Below are positions 1-12,000 of a stretch of DNA of 35,874 bases, one piece after another. Position 1 is the stretch's first letter. Every line of letters begins with the position of its first letter. The notes beneath the pieces were generated by a model that made no database searches, was not told the origin of the DNA, and saw nothing but the letters and a program-made list of their open reading frames with translations. The stretch comes from a bacterium. GTDB lineage: Bacteria; Patescibacteria; JAEDAM01; Absconditabacterales; Absconditicoccaceae. The position numbers were made by a program, and so were the translations under genes. The stretch is taken from positions 1 to 35,874 of the forward strand of contig JAFRZH010000015.1 of the NCBI GenBank assembly GCA_017442645.1, in the 5' to 3' direction.

Positions 1-54
1 GAAACTCCTCAAAAGGTGTTTGAAGAACATATACAAAAATGCTATATCATTTAG
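1..54 (+). CDS. C-terminal tail of a gene that begins before the window
   Basis: Frame 1 is open from the window edge and stops at TAG (52-54), giving 17 residues (ETPQKVFEEHIQKCYII) of plausible helical composition. Too little is present to assign a family. A competing ATG at 39 in another frame overlaps this stop, as in a translationally coupled gene pair, which mildly supports a real gene end here. It could also be chance. Confidence 0.3.
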   Translation, partial: ETPQKVFEEHIQKCYII

Positions 55-96
55 TGAATATTATTGCTATATACTCAAAATGAATACAATTCATAA

Positions 97-735
97 TTGT
101 ATTATTTGCATATTTATTGCACTTGATTTTTGAAACTACAATTATGCCGACTACAAGAGTTTAATAGAGAAAACGAATATCAAACAAAAGAATTTTTGAC
201 AAATCCAGACATTATCAACTTACTCAAAAATGGAAAACTTCATACAATCCTTTGAAGTCAAAATAATGATCCAAAACGATTAAAATATTTTGTGAAACAC
301 TTCCAAGAATTAGGACGAGATCAAGGCTGAATACAAATAATAACAGACCTCACTGAGAAAGATTGTAAAACAATTAATAACATGTACAAAAATGGGTATT
401 TCTTTCCATTAAAAGATTGGAATGAAAAGAAAGATACTATTATTTCATGCTATACAAAACTCCATAAAAAAATACGACTCCAATACCCCCTCGTCCAATA
501 TTTAATAGAAGAAAAACCTGAATGAATTGATATTTTAGAATCGTTACCCTTTAGTAAATTTGTCGAAGAAGAAGCTTTACATAGTTCTGGATTTTATATT
601 CACACCCCAATGACAAATAAGGAGGAATTCATAAGGACTATACCATTTCTCAAAGCACTAATAAACGATGAAGAGGGTGCAAAACAGTTATATGAGGATA
701 TTGAAAACGGAAAAAGTAAGATAACTGAAGCATAA
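97..735 (+). CDS. hypothetical protein, 5' end uncertain (possible frameshift)
   Basis: Family not recognised. The frame is convincingly coding from about 150 to the TAA at 733-735: charged, helical sequence with three in-frame TGA codons read as Gly (for example KPEGIDILE). The stop at 94-96 leaves no in-frame ATG before about 382, so coordinates mark the maximum open frame. A second frame with ATG at 39 and TAA at 162-164 encodes a hydrophobic, membrane-like stretch, and one base shift near 150-162 would join it to this frame. Either the gene starts at a non-ATG codon, or there is a frameshift (real or assembly error, since this is near the sequence edge). A terminator follows at 746-773. 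Confidence 0.5.
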
Positions 736-745
736 TAAAAGAATT

Positions 746-773
746 AAAGAGTCAGACTTTTGGCTCTTTTTTT
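746..773 (+). terminator. rho-independent terminator carrying the dispersed motif
   Basis: AAAGAG (746-751) pairs with CTCTTT (764-769) and is followed by a T run. The loop side contains a reverse copy of the AAAARTCTGA word (752-761). It lies 10 nt after the TAA of the hypothetical gene. Confidence 0.7.
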
Positions 774-800
774 AATCCAAAAAAAATAAACCTCTTTCCT

Positions 801-828
801 TTGATTTTTGAAAACACTTTCCCATAAT
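801..828 (+). promoter_or_regulatory. sigma70-type promoter of the lipoprotein gene
   Basis: TTGATT at 801-806 and CATAAT at 823-828 are separated by 16 nt, and the ATG follows at 859. This is a reasonable match in the only intergenic gap upstream of the lipoprotein gene. Confidence 0.5.
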
Positions 829-858
829 CATGGAATATTTTTATTTTCACAAGATACG

Positions 859-2130
859 ATGAAAAAAATCTGACTTTTACTTCTTTTTTTGGGAATCTTG
901 CACCTTATCGGATGTACTCAACAAGAAGACTCTCAGAATCCTTATCAACCTCAAAAAGAATGGACCAAAATACTTTCTAATAGTGGAGATTCTTGGACAA
1001 AAGATAAGATAGTTCATCCTCTAGAATGGGCACAATCTTTGGATTCAGAGGAACAATGAACTTGAGTCTATGAACCTTTTAGAAGTGAAAGTTGGGAGAA
1101 TTCTTCTTTAAGATTTTTCTGGTCTGAAGGAGATCTTAGCAGATATGCGATTTATGATGATGCCACTAAAAGCTGGATTTTTGATTGTTTTGAAGAGGAA
1201 GGAGGGGGATATGCTTCTCTTGCTGAGGATTTGGAAGATCAAGTGGATATTCAGAGTTGCAAAGAAACATTTTGGAATCTTAGGATGGATCAGTTATTGG
1301 ATTATCCTCTGACGAAAGGATATCAAAGGATCAAGGTCTATACGGGGATCTTTCAAGGAGATTTTATCGACCCTTCAAATAGTGCCTTATGAGATATTCC
1401 CCTTTCATGAAATGCTTGTTGGGATCTTCAAATTTTTCAATGAAGTACATGATATCTTTATAAGTATAGTTTCGATGTAAGATGTGATTTGGAAGATCTT
1501 TTATACCACTCCACTTCTCTCTTTTTTACTTCTGATAAAATAATTGAAAAATCTGATGTTCTTTCAGGGAACGACTCAAAAACTCATATTTCTTTTCTTT
1601 CGATTGAGCCCCTTCAATTTTCAGGATATTTTGGTGGTGCTTCTCTTCAGAAAGATCAAAAAGATTCTTTTACGATTAGATGTTTTGAAGATGAAGATTT
1701 AGATCCAAGATTTAAAATGGGGTGATTTTATAACTCCAACTATCTTGCACTAACTACAATTAAGAATAAAGAAATTGCGGTTCCTTATACCAATTATAGC
1801 AATCCTCACGTAGCTTTTTCTTATGGACAAGAGAAACCTTATTTATGAGATTATCTTGAGGAATGTAAGTTTTTTCTTTCTCATGTCTCTGTAAAGATTC
1901 CTGATTTACCTTTTGCATTATTGGGGAATTTTTATTTGGCACAAATCTTATGGCGAGAAAATAGAGCTCCCGAATCCCAATGTAAAAAATATGACCAAGA
2001 ATTTCAGATAGGGAATGGAAATCTTTGTTATATCGAGGCCAATAATGATACTAAAGTTATTGCAATTAAAAATGGAGATGCTTTGGATATGAAAGGATTT
2101 AGTATTGAGAGATTAGGACTCACAGAATAA
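859..2130 (+). CDS. putative lipoprotein (secreted, unknown function)
   Basis: The 423-residue product begins MKKIGLLLLFLGILHLIGC, a type II signal peptide: two lysines, a hydrophobic core and a lipobox-like LIGC with Cys19 as the probable lipidation site. The mature chain is rich in aromatic and acidic residues and has several cysteines spread along it. I recognise no domain. Nine in-frame TGA codons are read as Gly, one inside the signal peptide at codon 5, so under the standard code the gene would be lost. It probably has its own promoter (801-828). Its 3' end overlaps the convergent FkbM gene by 18 nt. Surface or membrane anchoring is inferred from the signal peptide only. Confidence 0.8.
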
Positions 2131-2769
2131 CAAACCAATTCTCTTATCATATTCATTAGGGGTAAAAAGAACTTTCGAAAAAAAGTGAGATAAATAGTTT
2201 TGTAACCATTCAGATTTTTCTTCTTTTTCTTTATCAAAACAGTGAATCTCAATAATCATTGCATTAATATGTTCAAAAAGAGATTCTTTTTGGCTTTCTA
2301 AAACTTCAAATTCCATTCCCTCAATATCCATTTTAAGGAGATCTATTTGAGAAATCTGGTACTCTTCGAGAATTTGTTGGAAAGTAAGCATATTCACTTC
2401 TATTTTCTCTCCTTGAGGATTAAGAAATGAGGAAAATTTACTTGATTGCATAGTTTTTTGAGAATTGAAGAAAAAGGGAATTTTTTCTGTTTTTGAGCTT
2501 ATACCATAATTAAAAAAATGAATTTGATTTTGGTATAAAGAAAGTCTTTCTTTCATTGTTTCAAAAAGAAGAGGCATAGGTTCAAAAGCAAAGATTTTTA
2601 CTTGAGGATTGAGAGAAAGACACCATTCACTAAAAAATCCGATATGACTCCCAATATCAAAAATAAGGTTTGCATGTTTGATGATTTCCTTTGCTTGTTG
2701 ATATTCTTCTTTGACGAAGATTTCGTACTGGAGTGCTTTTTCGTATTTTCCTAATTGAAATGTAGTCAT
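2113..2769 (-). CDS. FkbM family methyltransferase
   Basis: This 218-residue class I SAM-dependent methyltransferase has motif I as IFDIGSHIGFFS (about residues 36-47), an acidic motif II region FAFEPMP, and the FkbM signature LLKMDIEGMEFEVL near residue 145. FkbM enzymes usually O-methylate sugars or other small molecules; the substrate here is unknown. It lies 47 nt downstream of the large surface-protein gene on the same strand, so it may be co-transcribed and might act on a cell-surface glycan. It contains no in-frame TGA although it has about eight glycines. Its stop lies inside the convergent lipoprotein gene. Confidence 0.85.
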   Translation of the reverse strand: MTTFQLGKYEKALQYEIFVKEEYQQAKEIIKHANLIFDIGSHIGFFSEWCLSLNPQVKIFAFEPMPLLFETMKERLSLYQNQIHFFNYGISSKTEKIPFFFNSQKTMQSSKFSSFLNPQGEKIEVNMLTFQQILEEYQISQIDLLKMDIEGMEFEVLESQKESLFEHINAMIIEIHCFDKEKEEKSEWLQNYLSHFFSKVLFTPNEYDKRIGLLFCES

Positions 2770-2816
2770 TTTTGAAATTTTTCTAAAACTCTTCTACGAA
2801 GGGTATATTCATTTTT

Positions 2817-5800
2817 CTACAAATCTAAAGTATATAATTTTTTTAAACTTTGAAAAAATTGTTTTCTAAGGAATGGCGCTTGCATATTCTTTCAATTATC
2901 TAATACTCCAATATCAAGCAAATGTTGAAGGTGATTTTCGTATCGTTTTTGTCCTTTTGTGTTTTTATAGAGATTTCACCAGAAGGTTCTCGAAATAATA
3001 GTTACAGCTTCTGCTTTTGTAACTTCATCATTTGGCCAAAAATCTTTATTCACTCATTGTCCATCAGCAGTTCTTCCCATAATTCCTAGTTCACAAGCAA
3101 GGATAATATAATCATGAAGATCTGATGTTATTTCTTTGATATCGTTAAAATTTTGACATTCGTTATTTGGAGATTTCTTTTTATCCATAAACTGCATGGT
3201 AAAAATTGAGATTACTTTTGCCATTTCGGATCTTTTAAGTCCTTCATTTCCTCTAAAAGATTCTAAAGTTGTTTTAGAAGTCAATTCATTTTTTAACGCT
3301 CGCTGAAAAACATCCATTTCTTCTTTCGTTCGTTCGCTTGTTCCATGAGTTTGTTCAGGCTTTGCTTCTTTTTTTGTTTTTTCACACGTTCTATCATAAT
3401 AACTATCTGAGAAATCTCCGTTTGGACAATGGTCTTTTTTTAGCATTACACTCGAACCTCATCATCAAGATCTCCATTCTTTAAAAGAATTTCCTGTATC
3501 TTCTTTTTTCCACTGGGCAGTAAATAAGATTGATCAAGAAGAAAGGATATTATAGATTTGTGCCTGATCAGAAAAAATTGCTCCATTTTCAGATATTCGA
3601 TTTTTAAAGGTATAACCAGGCTTAGTAAATCCATTTTCCTGTAATTTTTGCATTTCTCCATAAGTAAAAATTTGACTATTCATCGTACCTTCTCATCATC
3701 ATGCAGAAAAATAAATTTGATATTGATTAGGAACTCGTTTTGCGGTTAAAATTATTTCTCCTCATTGTGCAAGATTTTTCATCACGTCTTGTGGTAAAAT
3801 CAGAATATTATCTTGAGTTTCTCGTCATAAAAAGGTATATCCTGTCTTTATAAACGGATTTTCTGGTATTGAAAAAGTCTGATCGTATTGGTAATTATTT
3901 ATAAAAAAGTTACCATCCTCTGTATTTACAAATTTTATTGTATATTCTTTCGCTTTTCGTCTTGCTTTCAAGGTCATATCTTCTCCAATTTTATAATACG
4001 TATCCTCAATCGGAGTATCCAATTCGATTCGTTCTCCGGTCTTTTGATAAGAAACAAATCTTTCCCCTATTTCTTCACTGAAATAATCTTGAAATTCATA
4101 CCCTGTTCTTGTCGGTTTGATAATTCTAGTGAATTCTTGTGTTAAATTTTCGTCAAGGTAATATTTTTGCGTATTGAAAGAGAAATAAAAGTCTGAAGTT
4201 CCTCCTGTCCCTCCTTGATGATCAAGGGTTACATGGATAGTCTTTGGAGTTCGTTGTGCTTGTAAGGTATCTCCATTCAAGGGCATTTCGGTTGGAAAAT
4301 TTGGATTCCATTTTTTGAAAGTATATCCATATTTCGTTGGATTATTGGGTTGTGTAAGAGGTGATTCGTATTTAGCAGTAAGAGGAGTAATCTGACTTCC
4401 ACTATCGGTATGGAACGTAATAGTATATTCATTTCTTGTATAAGAGAGTTTTATTTTCGTTGATCCATCTCAAGCGATTCTTTGTTGAGTAATTTCTCCT
4501 GAAAGAGTGAATCAAGGATACGATTTTGCTGTTGCATTGGTCAAGGTATCAGTAATCCCTGTTTTCGTTTCTGTATCTTTTAGAAAAAAACTTCCATTAA
4601 GATCTTCTTGATAATGTTCTACGGTATACGTAATTCCTTCTGGTTCATAGAGAGCATAAAACGTTTTATCTCCCGGAGTTACGGTATTTTCATGGGAAAG
4701 ATTGATTTTATCTTCACTTCGACCGATAAAGTGATATCCTGATAAGGTTGGTTCTTCAATCGTAGGGAAGGAATTTCTTACTTTATAAGAGTCAGATTTT
4801 TCTTCTGTTCCATCAGAAAATACTCCACTTCAAGCATTAAAAGTATATTGCACGTAGGTAATAGGTTCCCATTTTGGATACAGGATGTCTCCTGAATTGA
4901 TATTTGTCGTTGTAGCAGGAGCGCTTAAATTTGCATCCTTATATCGTCCGATAAAATCCCATCCACTTTGACTTGGTTCTGGAAATTGGAAAGGCTTTGC
5001 GGAATCGTATCGTACTTTTACATTTACATTTGAAAGGGCTCCCTTCATAAACCTCCAGGGGTCTTTGTTTTCATCGAGGGATCATCAGATTACAAGAGGA
5101 TAATTAAACGCTGGAGTCCCAGCGATATCCAGAATGTTTTCGTGATTATTTTCTGTTCATGAATAAATACTTTGATTAAACCTTGCAAAACTAATAAATC
5201 CTGTTTGAACTTTATAAAATCCGTCTTTATTTTTAGTAGTAGCATTAACTAGAAATTCTAGATTTGATTTTCCATTTTCTTTTCTTACAAGAATTCCTGG
5301 ATAAGGTTCTCCTTGTTCGCTCATAATTGCAAAGACGGTAGCTTGGTTTGCAACACCATTATAACTAAAACGGTCGATTCCCATAGAAATGAGAAAATCT
5401 TGCAACATGTTTCCCGTTGCAAAAAGATGCAAATCAGTATTAATAAGTCTATCTCAAGAAAAGACGAGAGAATCCCCAAAATGATAGGTAAGAGGGAAAC
5501 TTCTTGCTTTTATTGCAGTATAACTATTATCATCTTCTTGCCATTTTGCATAGATAATGGTATCCTGCATAATAGGTGAAGAAAAATCAAAAATCTGATT
5601 AAATTCTGGGTCTACATACCAACCTAAGAAAATTGCGTCATCTCTGGTTGGATTATCAGGCTTTGCAACTTTTTGTTCTTCTGTTACCGTAACAGGAGCT
5701 AAATCTGTTCCACTAAAAGTAACGATATATCCTGATCTTTCTTGTTTTGAAAAGGTCGCTGTGAACACTCTATTTCTTTTGAGCTTTCAAATAGGATAAT

Positions 5801-7565
5801 TCCATCCACTAAATTCATAAATGTAATTTTCATCTGGTGCTTTTGTAGGAGTTGATCCGTTATATTCTGGCATGATTCAAAAATCAAGATGTTCATCAGT
5901 TTCTAGAATCGTCCCATCGTCATTCCTTCGGATTACTTTGAGATCTGTTTCATCCTTTAGACATCTCATTGGTACAGCCCAAGTATGATAATCTGCCCAT
6001 CATCATAAATTGAGATAAATTCCTCTTGCACTATTATTATTAGTTTGAAGATTCCAAGCGTTCATGGTATCTCATTTTGTAGATACCCACCAAAAAGATT
6101 GAGGTCTTGAAGTATTGATATAACGATTATCTGTATTTGCAACTCTTCATGCTAATCTAACCTTAAAGGTTGACATGAAAAGATTATATTGTTCTTGAGT
6201 AAGATTAATTTCAGCAGCAGAACCACCACTAAGTCGTTCAGGATACATTTTTTTTCAGGTTGTTTTTAGTTCAATTCCATTATTTGAGAAAAATAGACGG
6301 AGCAAAAGATACATTTCTTCCATACTTGGAACATGTCGTCCTTCTGGACACGGTCCTTGTCTTTCAAGTCTTGGATTTGCTGAATCATAATCATTTTCTG
6401 GAGCATCATCTTCTCCTCATCGTAATGCAAGAGGAGATTCTACAGATCGTTCTCCTTTTATGGTACTGAAAATTTCACTATAATAAGGCTTTGATACACC
6501 TGATATTTTCGATCATGTTGAAGGTCATAAAGCTTGAAATTTCCCTGCACTATTGATATAATCAGACCTTTCAAACCCATGATTATTTCCGTATTGATAA
6601 TAATATCCATCAGAAGAAGAGTCATTGACATTATTGCTTGTGGCTCATAAGTTTCTATCCATAATCGTATAACTTACCTCGGCATCATCAAGAATTCCTG
6701 TGTAAAGGATTTCTTCAAAATCTCCCCATTTCGCAGTCAAAGTAAGATCTCCTGTGATGATTCTTTCACTAAATAAGACTCTCTCATTATTTTCATCGAA
6801 TCGTCCAAGAAACATATGATTGGCATACACCGGATCGATTTCTGGTCTTAAATTTTCAAGTAAAGTTCCTGACTCGATATTTGAAACTGCATCAATAGGA
6901 CTTCCTCCGTTACTATCAAAAGAAAGCGTAAAAGTCTGATTTTGATTCGGAGTTGCTCCGAGTAATAGAGGACTTCTCATTCAACGAAGGATAGGAGCTG
7001 TAAATTCTTCCGAAGTATTGTCTTCTTCATCAGTTCCTTCGTCTTCTTCATCAGTATTTGATTCTGTTTCCTTTTCTTCCTTTATTTGTTCCTCGTTACT
7101 TTCTTCAGATTCTGGATTGTTCTCTGGGGTAAGATTTTCTTCATCATTGCTTTCAGATTGGTTGTTCTCATTCTCTTTGTTATTATTCTCTTCAAGTTCC
7201 TCTTCAAGATTTACTCAAAAGTCATTTTGAAGTTCATTTATTATCGTGTCTTGATTTTCTTCTTCCTTATTTTCTTGAGGTTCTCATTCCTTTCATTCTT
7301 CTCAAATCTCTCATTCTTCTCATTCGTTTGAAAGGTTTATTTCTTCGTTTTCAATCGTTTCGTCTGGTCAATCAGGCTTTTCTTCATTTTCATCTTGTAT
7401 TTCTGTTTCTTCCTCTGTCGTGATAAAATCGTTTGTTTCAGATATTTCTTGAGAGTCAGTGTTTTGATTTTCGTTCAGCGTTTCAGCAAAAATTGCTCCA
7501 TTAAAGTCATGGAGTGATAATATTCCAATGGTAATGTAGATTACTGCCGCTTTCCGATACTTCAT
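2817..7565 (-). CDS. giant cell-surface protein: acidic linker, InlB B-repeats, FISUMP, ConA-like and SLH-like domains
   Basis: One 1582-residue reading frame runs from ATG 7565 to TAG 2817; standard-code stops inside it are all TGA (Gly). Order: signal peptide ending near IFAE (residue 28); an extremely acidic Glu/Asn/Ser linker (about 30-190); an InlB B/Flg_new repeat (about 205-300, ending LTLTAKWG); a FISUMP (TIGR02145-like) domain (about 300-545, with MDRNLGATS, CPEGRHVPS and FWWVST); more B-repeats (about 555-710); a concanavalin/LamG-like stretch (about 700-845, with PLVIGGSLDEN and WRFMKGALSNV); five or six further B-repeats to about 1340 (GYTFKKW, GYEFQDY, GYTFL); and an SLH-like C-terminus (about 1450-1578, with LGIMGRTADGQG and PNDEVTKAEAVTIISR). 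The architecture indicates an exported adhesin or S-layer-associated protein. Repeat limits are approximate. Exact ligands are unknown. Confidence 0.85.
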
Positions 7566-7604
7566 TTTTCTTCACTAAATAATTAAAAGTCAAGCTACAA
7601 TAAT

Positions 7605-7610
7605 ATTATA
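7605..7610 (-). promoter_or_regulatory. -10 element upstream of the giant surface-protein gene
   Basis: On the minus strand a perfect TATAAT lies 40 nt before the ATG, with TTGTAA 17 nt further upstream. A separate TTGACA lies between them, only 9 nt from TATAAT. The 127-nt gap between this gene and the peptidase gene upstream therefore probably carries an independent promoter. I see no clear terminator for the upstream gene in it. Confidence 0.5.
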
Positions 7611-7692
7611 GATTAAACTTGTCAATTTTACAAACTATATATTATTTTTAATTATTGTATAGATTGACATTTTATAAAAATGGTATATTGTT

Positions 7693-9033
7693 CTATTTTA
7701 AACCATTCAAAAAAGTTACGATTTTCTCTTTATCGTCTGAATTTGAAATTCCTAATTGTGACCAATCCAGTAACACTCTCGTTGGCAATAAATCGTCTTT
7801 AGAAGAAAATAAAAGGCCCGTTAAACTATAGTAAGAAAACGGATTATCTTTACCTTTTTTCGTATCAATAAAGTTTTTTTTCATTCTATTGAGACAATTT
7901 GCAATTTGCATTGCATAAAGATAAAAAGGATAATTTTCATTGGTTTTTCCTTGATAGATTTTAGAAAGGTTTCTTTTTGGGATTGTCAAAGTTTTTCCAT
8001 TGAGTGTAAAAACAATATCACTTCATTGCAAAGTAATCTTTGTATCTATTCCATAAGATGAAAGTTCATATGATAAAGGATTTTTACTTATTTCGTGAAT
8101 ATCAACATTCTTCAGTTCCTTATCGGTTTGTTTAAGGACATTTTGGATAGAAGACGATGGCTTTTCTACCGATCCTTGATGATGAACATTATTTTTAAAC
8201 TGATAATCTTTTTTAGTAGCAAATGTAAAATCTGGGGAAACTTGCATAATCGTATCAAAATCATATACAAAACTTCTACTACTGTCATAAGGATTAGAAA
8301 TAACTACTTTTAATCTTCATTCTTTTCGCATAATATTTTCTACCGAAAAGGAATGACTAACTCCATTATTCCCCAATGCACTAATATTTCCATAACGACT
8401 TGGATCATTTTTTCACGAAAATCCCATATTTAAGACCAATAGATCCGTATTTGGATCAAATGTTTCTAAGATAGTTCTCATTTTAGATGCGTCTGATTTA
8501 ATGGTTCATTCATACACCTGATATTCAGGAGGGAGTAACATTTTCATAGCATCTCATACGAATCCTCCACTTTCTTTTGCATTAGTTGCTTGTGACAAAG
8601 CTTTCGTTAACGCAACAATTCACATTTTTCCCTCAACAATCTCTTTTGACTGTCCATCAATTTGATATTCTTGATTATCTGAGAAAACTTTATACGTCCT
8701 AGCATAGGAAGTATTCATAGGAAGTTTAATTTCATAAAAAACTTTCCCCTTTTCTTTTCCTTTCTTAACATTTTTCATAATCAAATTTTTAAAATCTCAT
8801 GAACTTACAAAACTATCTAATGTCGCAACAATTCGGCAATTATTCAAGTCCTTTTGTTTAAAAACTTCTCACTCAAATTCATCTCTAAACTCTTGTTCTG
8901 TAAGAGGTCTAGAAATCTGATCAGATTTTTCTTTATTGTTTAAAATTTGTCATTGAAGATTATTTAATGATGTTTTTGTATCATTGTATTCATTATATTC
9001 ATGATTTTGTTTGGTTTCTTTATTGGTTAACAT
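7693..9033 (-). CDS. calpain-like (papain-fold) cysteine peptidase
   Basis: The 446-residue product carries a legible calpain-type active site. Gln59 and Cys65 lie in QKDLNNCRIVATLDSF (oxyanion Gln six residues before Cys, as in calpains). GIVALTKALSQATNAKESGG and GDAMKMLLPPEYQVYEG resemble the calpain segment between Cys and His. His about 227 lies in GVSHSFSVENI and Asn about 246 in VVISNPYD. Cys-His spacing (about 162) and His-Asn spacing (about 20) match the family. The remaining C-terminal 200 residues are unassigned. No signal peptide is visible, so it is probably cytoplasmic or non-classically exported. The ATG lies inside the end of the upstream gene (14-nt overlap), indicating translational coupling. 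The family call is my motif reading, not a search result. Confidence 0.65.
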
Positions 9034-12000
9034 TAGTTCATTGATTAGAATTTAAAACTTGTTGTACCTGAGGGACATTCGCAACTTTTGTTGAATCTTG
9101 CGAGACTCATTCTTGTGAGGGAATTTGAACTTTTGTACTGTCCGCTGATTGATTTTGAACTTGAGGCAATTCCGCTTCTGGAGTTTGTTCATTCTGAGAA
9201 ACAACTGTTTCTCACGCTGCGGGGGTCATAGATTCTATACCCACATGAATCATAAGATTTTCAGCATCTACAAAAGAAATATTATCTCATCAAATACTTA
9301 AAGTATTTTCAGAAAGTTCAGTTTTTTTATTTTTTTCTTGTTCTTTCTGTTGTTGTGCCTGTGTTTTATTTTTTTCTCTTTGATATTTCTTGTTTTGTGA
9401 TCACCAAGCATCAAATTGATATTTTGAAGTGATATTTTCTGCTCGTGTTAACCCCATTTTTCTACATTGTTGTATTCATCTTGTTTTTAATAGTGCTCTC
9501 AATATATTTTCAGGTGAGCTAATAGTTAAATTAGTTTCCAAATTTAAATTGTCTTGAAATTCTTTTTTTATAGAATTTAATAATTCTTGTCTCTCTTTAT
9601 CATCAACAAATATTCAAAGAGAATTGAGCATGGTATTAAAATCATTCATTTTAATATTATCAACTCAAACAGATAACAATTCTGAAAATAAGTTTCATAC
9701 ACTACTTTGTCACAAAATACCAACAGGTTTAGCTACTCCTTCACCACCTCGTCGTATACGACTATCTAAAATTTTTTGTAAAGATTCCTTTGTTTTTTCA
9801 CCCAATCTCTTACTCAAATTTTCTCATAATACTCCCATTTTTTTTCACACTCATGTTAATCATTTTGTTAAACAAACTGCATTAAACACATCATAACAAG
9901 AAACAAATTGATCTATTTTCCCCCTTTTTAGTCATTGAGCAATATTTGTTAAGGAAATATTTACTGTTTGTTCAATTCATTCTGCTAATATTGATCTTAA
10001 TATTTTTTCAGCTTTTAAAAACCTTTTCAAATTTTTTAAACTCATAGCTCATTTTCCAATTTTCAATGCTGCCTGTATTCATTTTACAGCAGCTCCTAAT
10101 GCTAGTTCTCACACTCAAGCCGTTGCAACTCAAACAGCAATATCAATAGCAACATCAATACAAAAATCACCAACTGCTTTTGCATTTTCATCTGTAAAAT
10201 CGAGTAATCCATCTAAGCCATATCTATCATTTACAAAATCACTATTTGTTTTTGCTACTTGTAGAAAAGATGGCAACATAGTAGTTTTTATTAATTCTTC
10301 AATTCATGAAAATTTTAGTGCATGAATTGTCCCTTTATAAATTTCTTGTACATTTTTTCTTAATACATCTCTATGATTATTAAGATACTCTAAATGATAT
10401 AATTCTGTTTTTTCTTCTTGCGATAAAGAATTCATTCTCGATTTTAACTCTGTTAATTTTTGTAATTTTTGATCAATCATACTATCAAAATACTCAGAAT
10501 TATCTATTTTATATTCCATCTGTTTAATTTGTTCTTTTTTTGTTTCTATTTGTTTTAAAAGATTCTTACAACATTCTCACATTTTTTTCTTAAAATCTTC
10601 ATTATCTTGTTCTGGACAATTAGGCATTAACTTTTCATTCATCAAAAAGTTTGCAACATCTTGGATAGAATAACACTGATAAAGTTTTGTAATTCTTTCT
10701 TCTTTCTTCTTTATTTCATCTTCAGAATCATTTTCATCAACAGTAAATAAAGTATTAATAGATTTCCATTGAGTATTAAGTTCTATCATTCTAGTTTGTT
10801 CTCATTCTACTTCAACAGCATCATCTGTATCTTTATTAGATACAAAAGAAAAATTATCTTGAAGAATAATATCTTCGGTAAAATCACTAGAATCAGTCTT
10901 ATTATAAACCGATAATAACTTATCTAAATTTCTTATTCCATCTGCTTGAGTATTTCATCATTGTACATCATTAAGATCTTGACCTTCTTTTTGTCAAAAT
11001 ATTTGATAAATGGAATTTTTTAATCTGTTTCTTAAATCTTGCATCAACATTTCTTGTACTTGTGGATTGTCAGAATATCCAATAGAATTTTTTTCTAGAA
11101 CTTTATTCCAAAATCCATCCATAAAAGGTTGTAGTATCTTATTAATATCCAATAATTGCTTTTCTTGAGAATTCATCGTGTTTCTCATTTTATCAATATG
11201 TTCTAACATTCCTACTAACTTTTGATCGTATGAAGACACATAAGAATCTCCTTCAGATTCACGAACTTTATTGATAAATTGTTCTAATAATCTACATCAT
11301 TCATTAAGATGAATCAGATTTTTATTTTGTTTTTCTAAAGCATTATTAAATTCTTCTGCAGACATTCACTGAGGATCAACATTACAATTTTGAAGCTTCT
11401 CTTTTGGTCTTAAACTGCTAAATTTTTCCATTTTTCCAGAAAGTCTTTGGGTAATATAGTTCATATACTCTGATTCAAAAGAACCATCAATTAATTCATA
11501 CAAATCACGTCCTAATCATTCTTTATACTTCCAAACAGTAACATCTGCTTTATCATCACTTTTAATAAAATGAACTTGCATTAGTCATGTTTCTATCCAT
11601 GTTTTTGAAGTTAAATCAATCTGTAAACGATATCACTTCTGAGACATATCACGACAAATTTCATCTAATCTTTTTTCTGTTTTTTCAATTAAATTATTAA
11701 GTAATTCATTATTATCAAATTGAGCGTCAGGATCTTTTTCCTTAGCCTTTTTATGCAAAGCAGATCGAAGTTGTCGTGGCATATCTTTTAAACATTGTTT
11801 TCTCTCTTCTTCAGAAAGTTTTCATACACTTTCTCTAAGTTTTTGTTCTTCATTAACTTGCTGAAATCACTGGTTCAATTTAGCTTTTGTCTCCATAGTA
11901 GCAGCAGTAATAATAGCCGTATCTTTATAAATTTTTGGACGCATATATCTTCCTGTTTTTTTATCAATTATAGGATTTCCATCAGGTCATAACAATACAA

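Noticed and set aside
3446..3661. 71-codon minus-strand ORF beside the SLH-like region
   Set aside because: Off-frame shadow; the surface-protein frame is open through this stretch.
7018..7331. Plus-strand Ser-rich and hydrophobic ORFs
   Set aside because: They are mirror frames of the Glu/Asn/Ser-rich linker of the large minus-strand surface protein.
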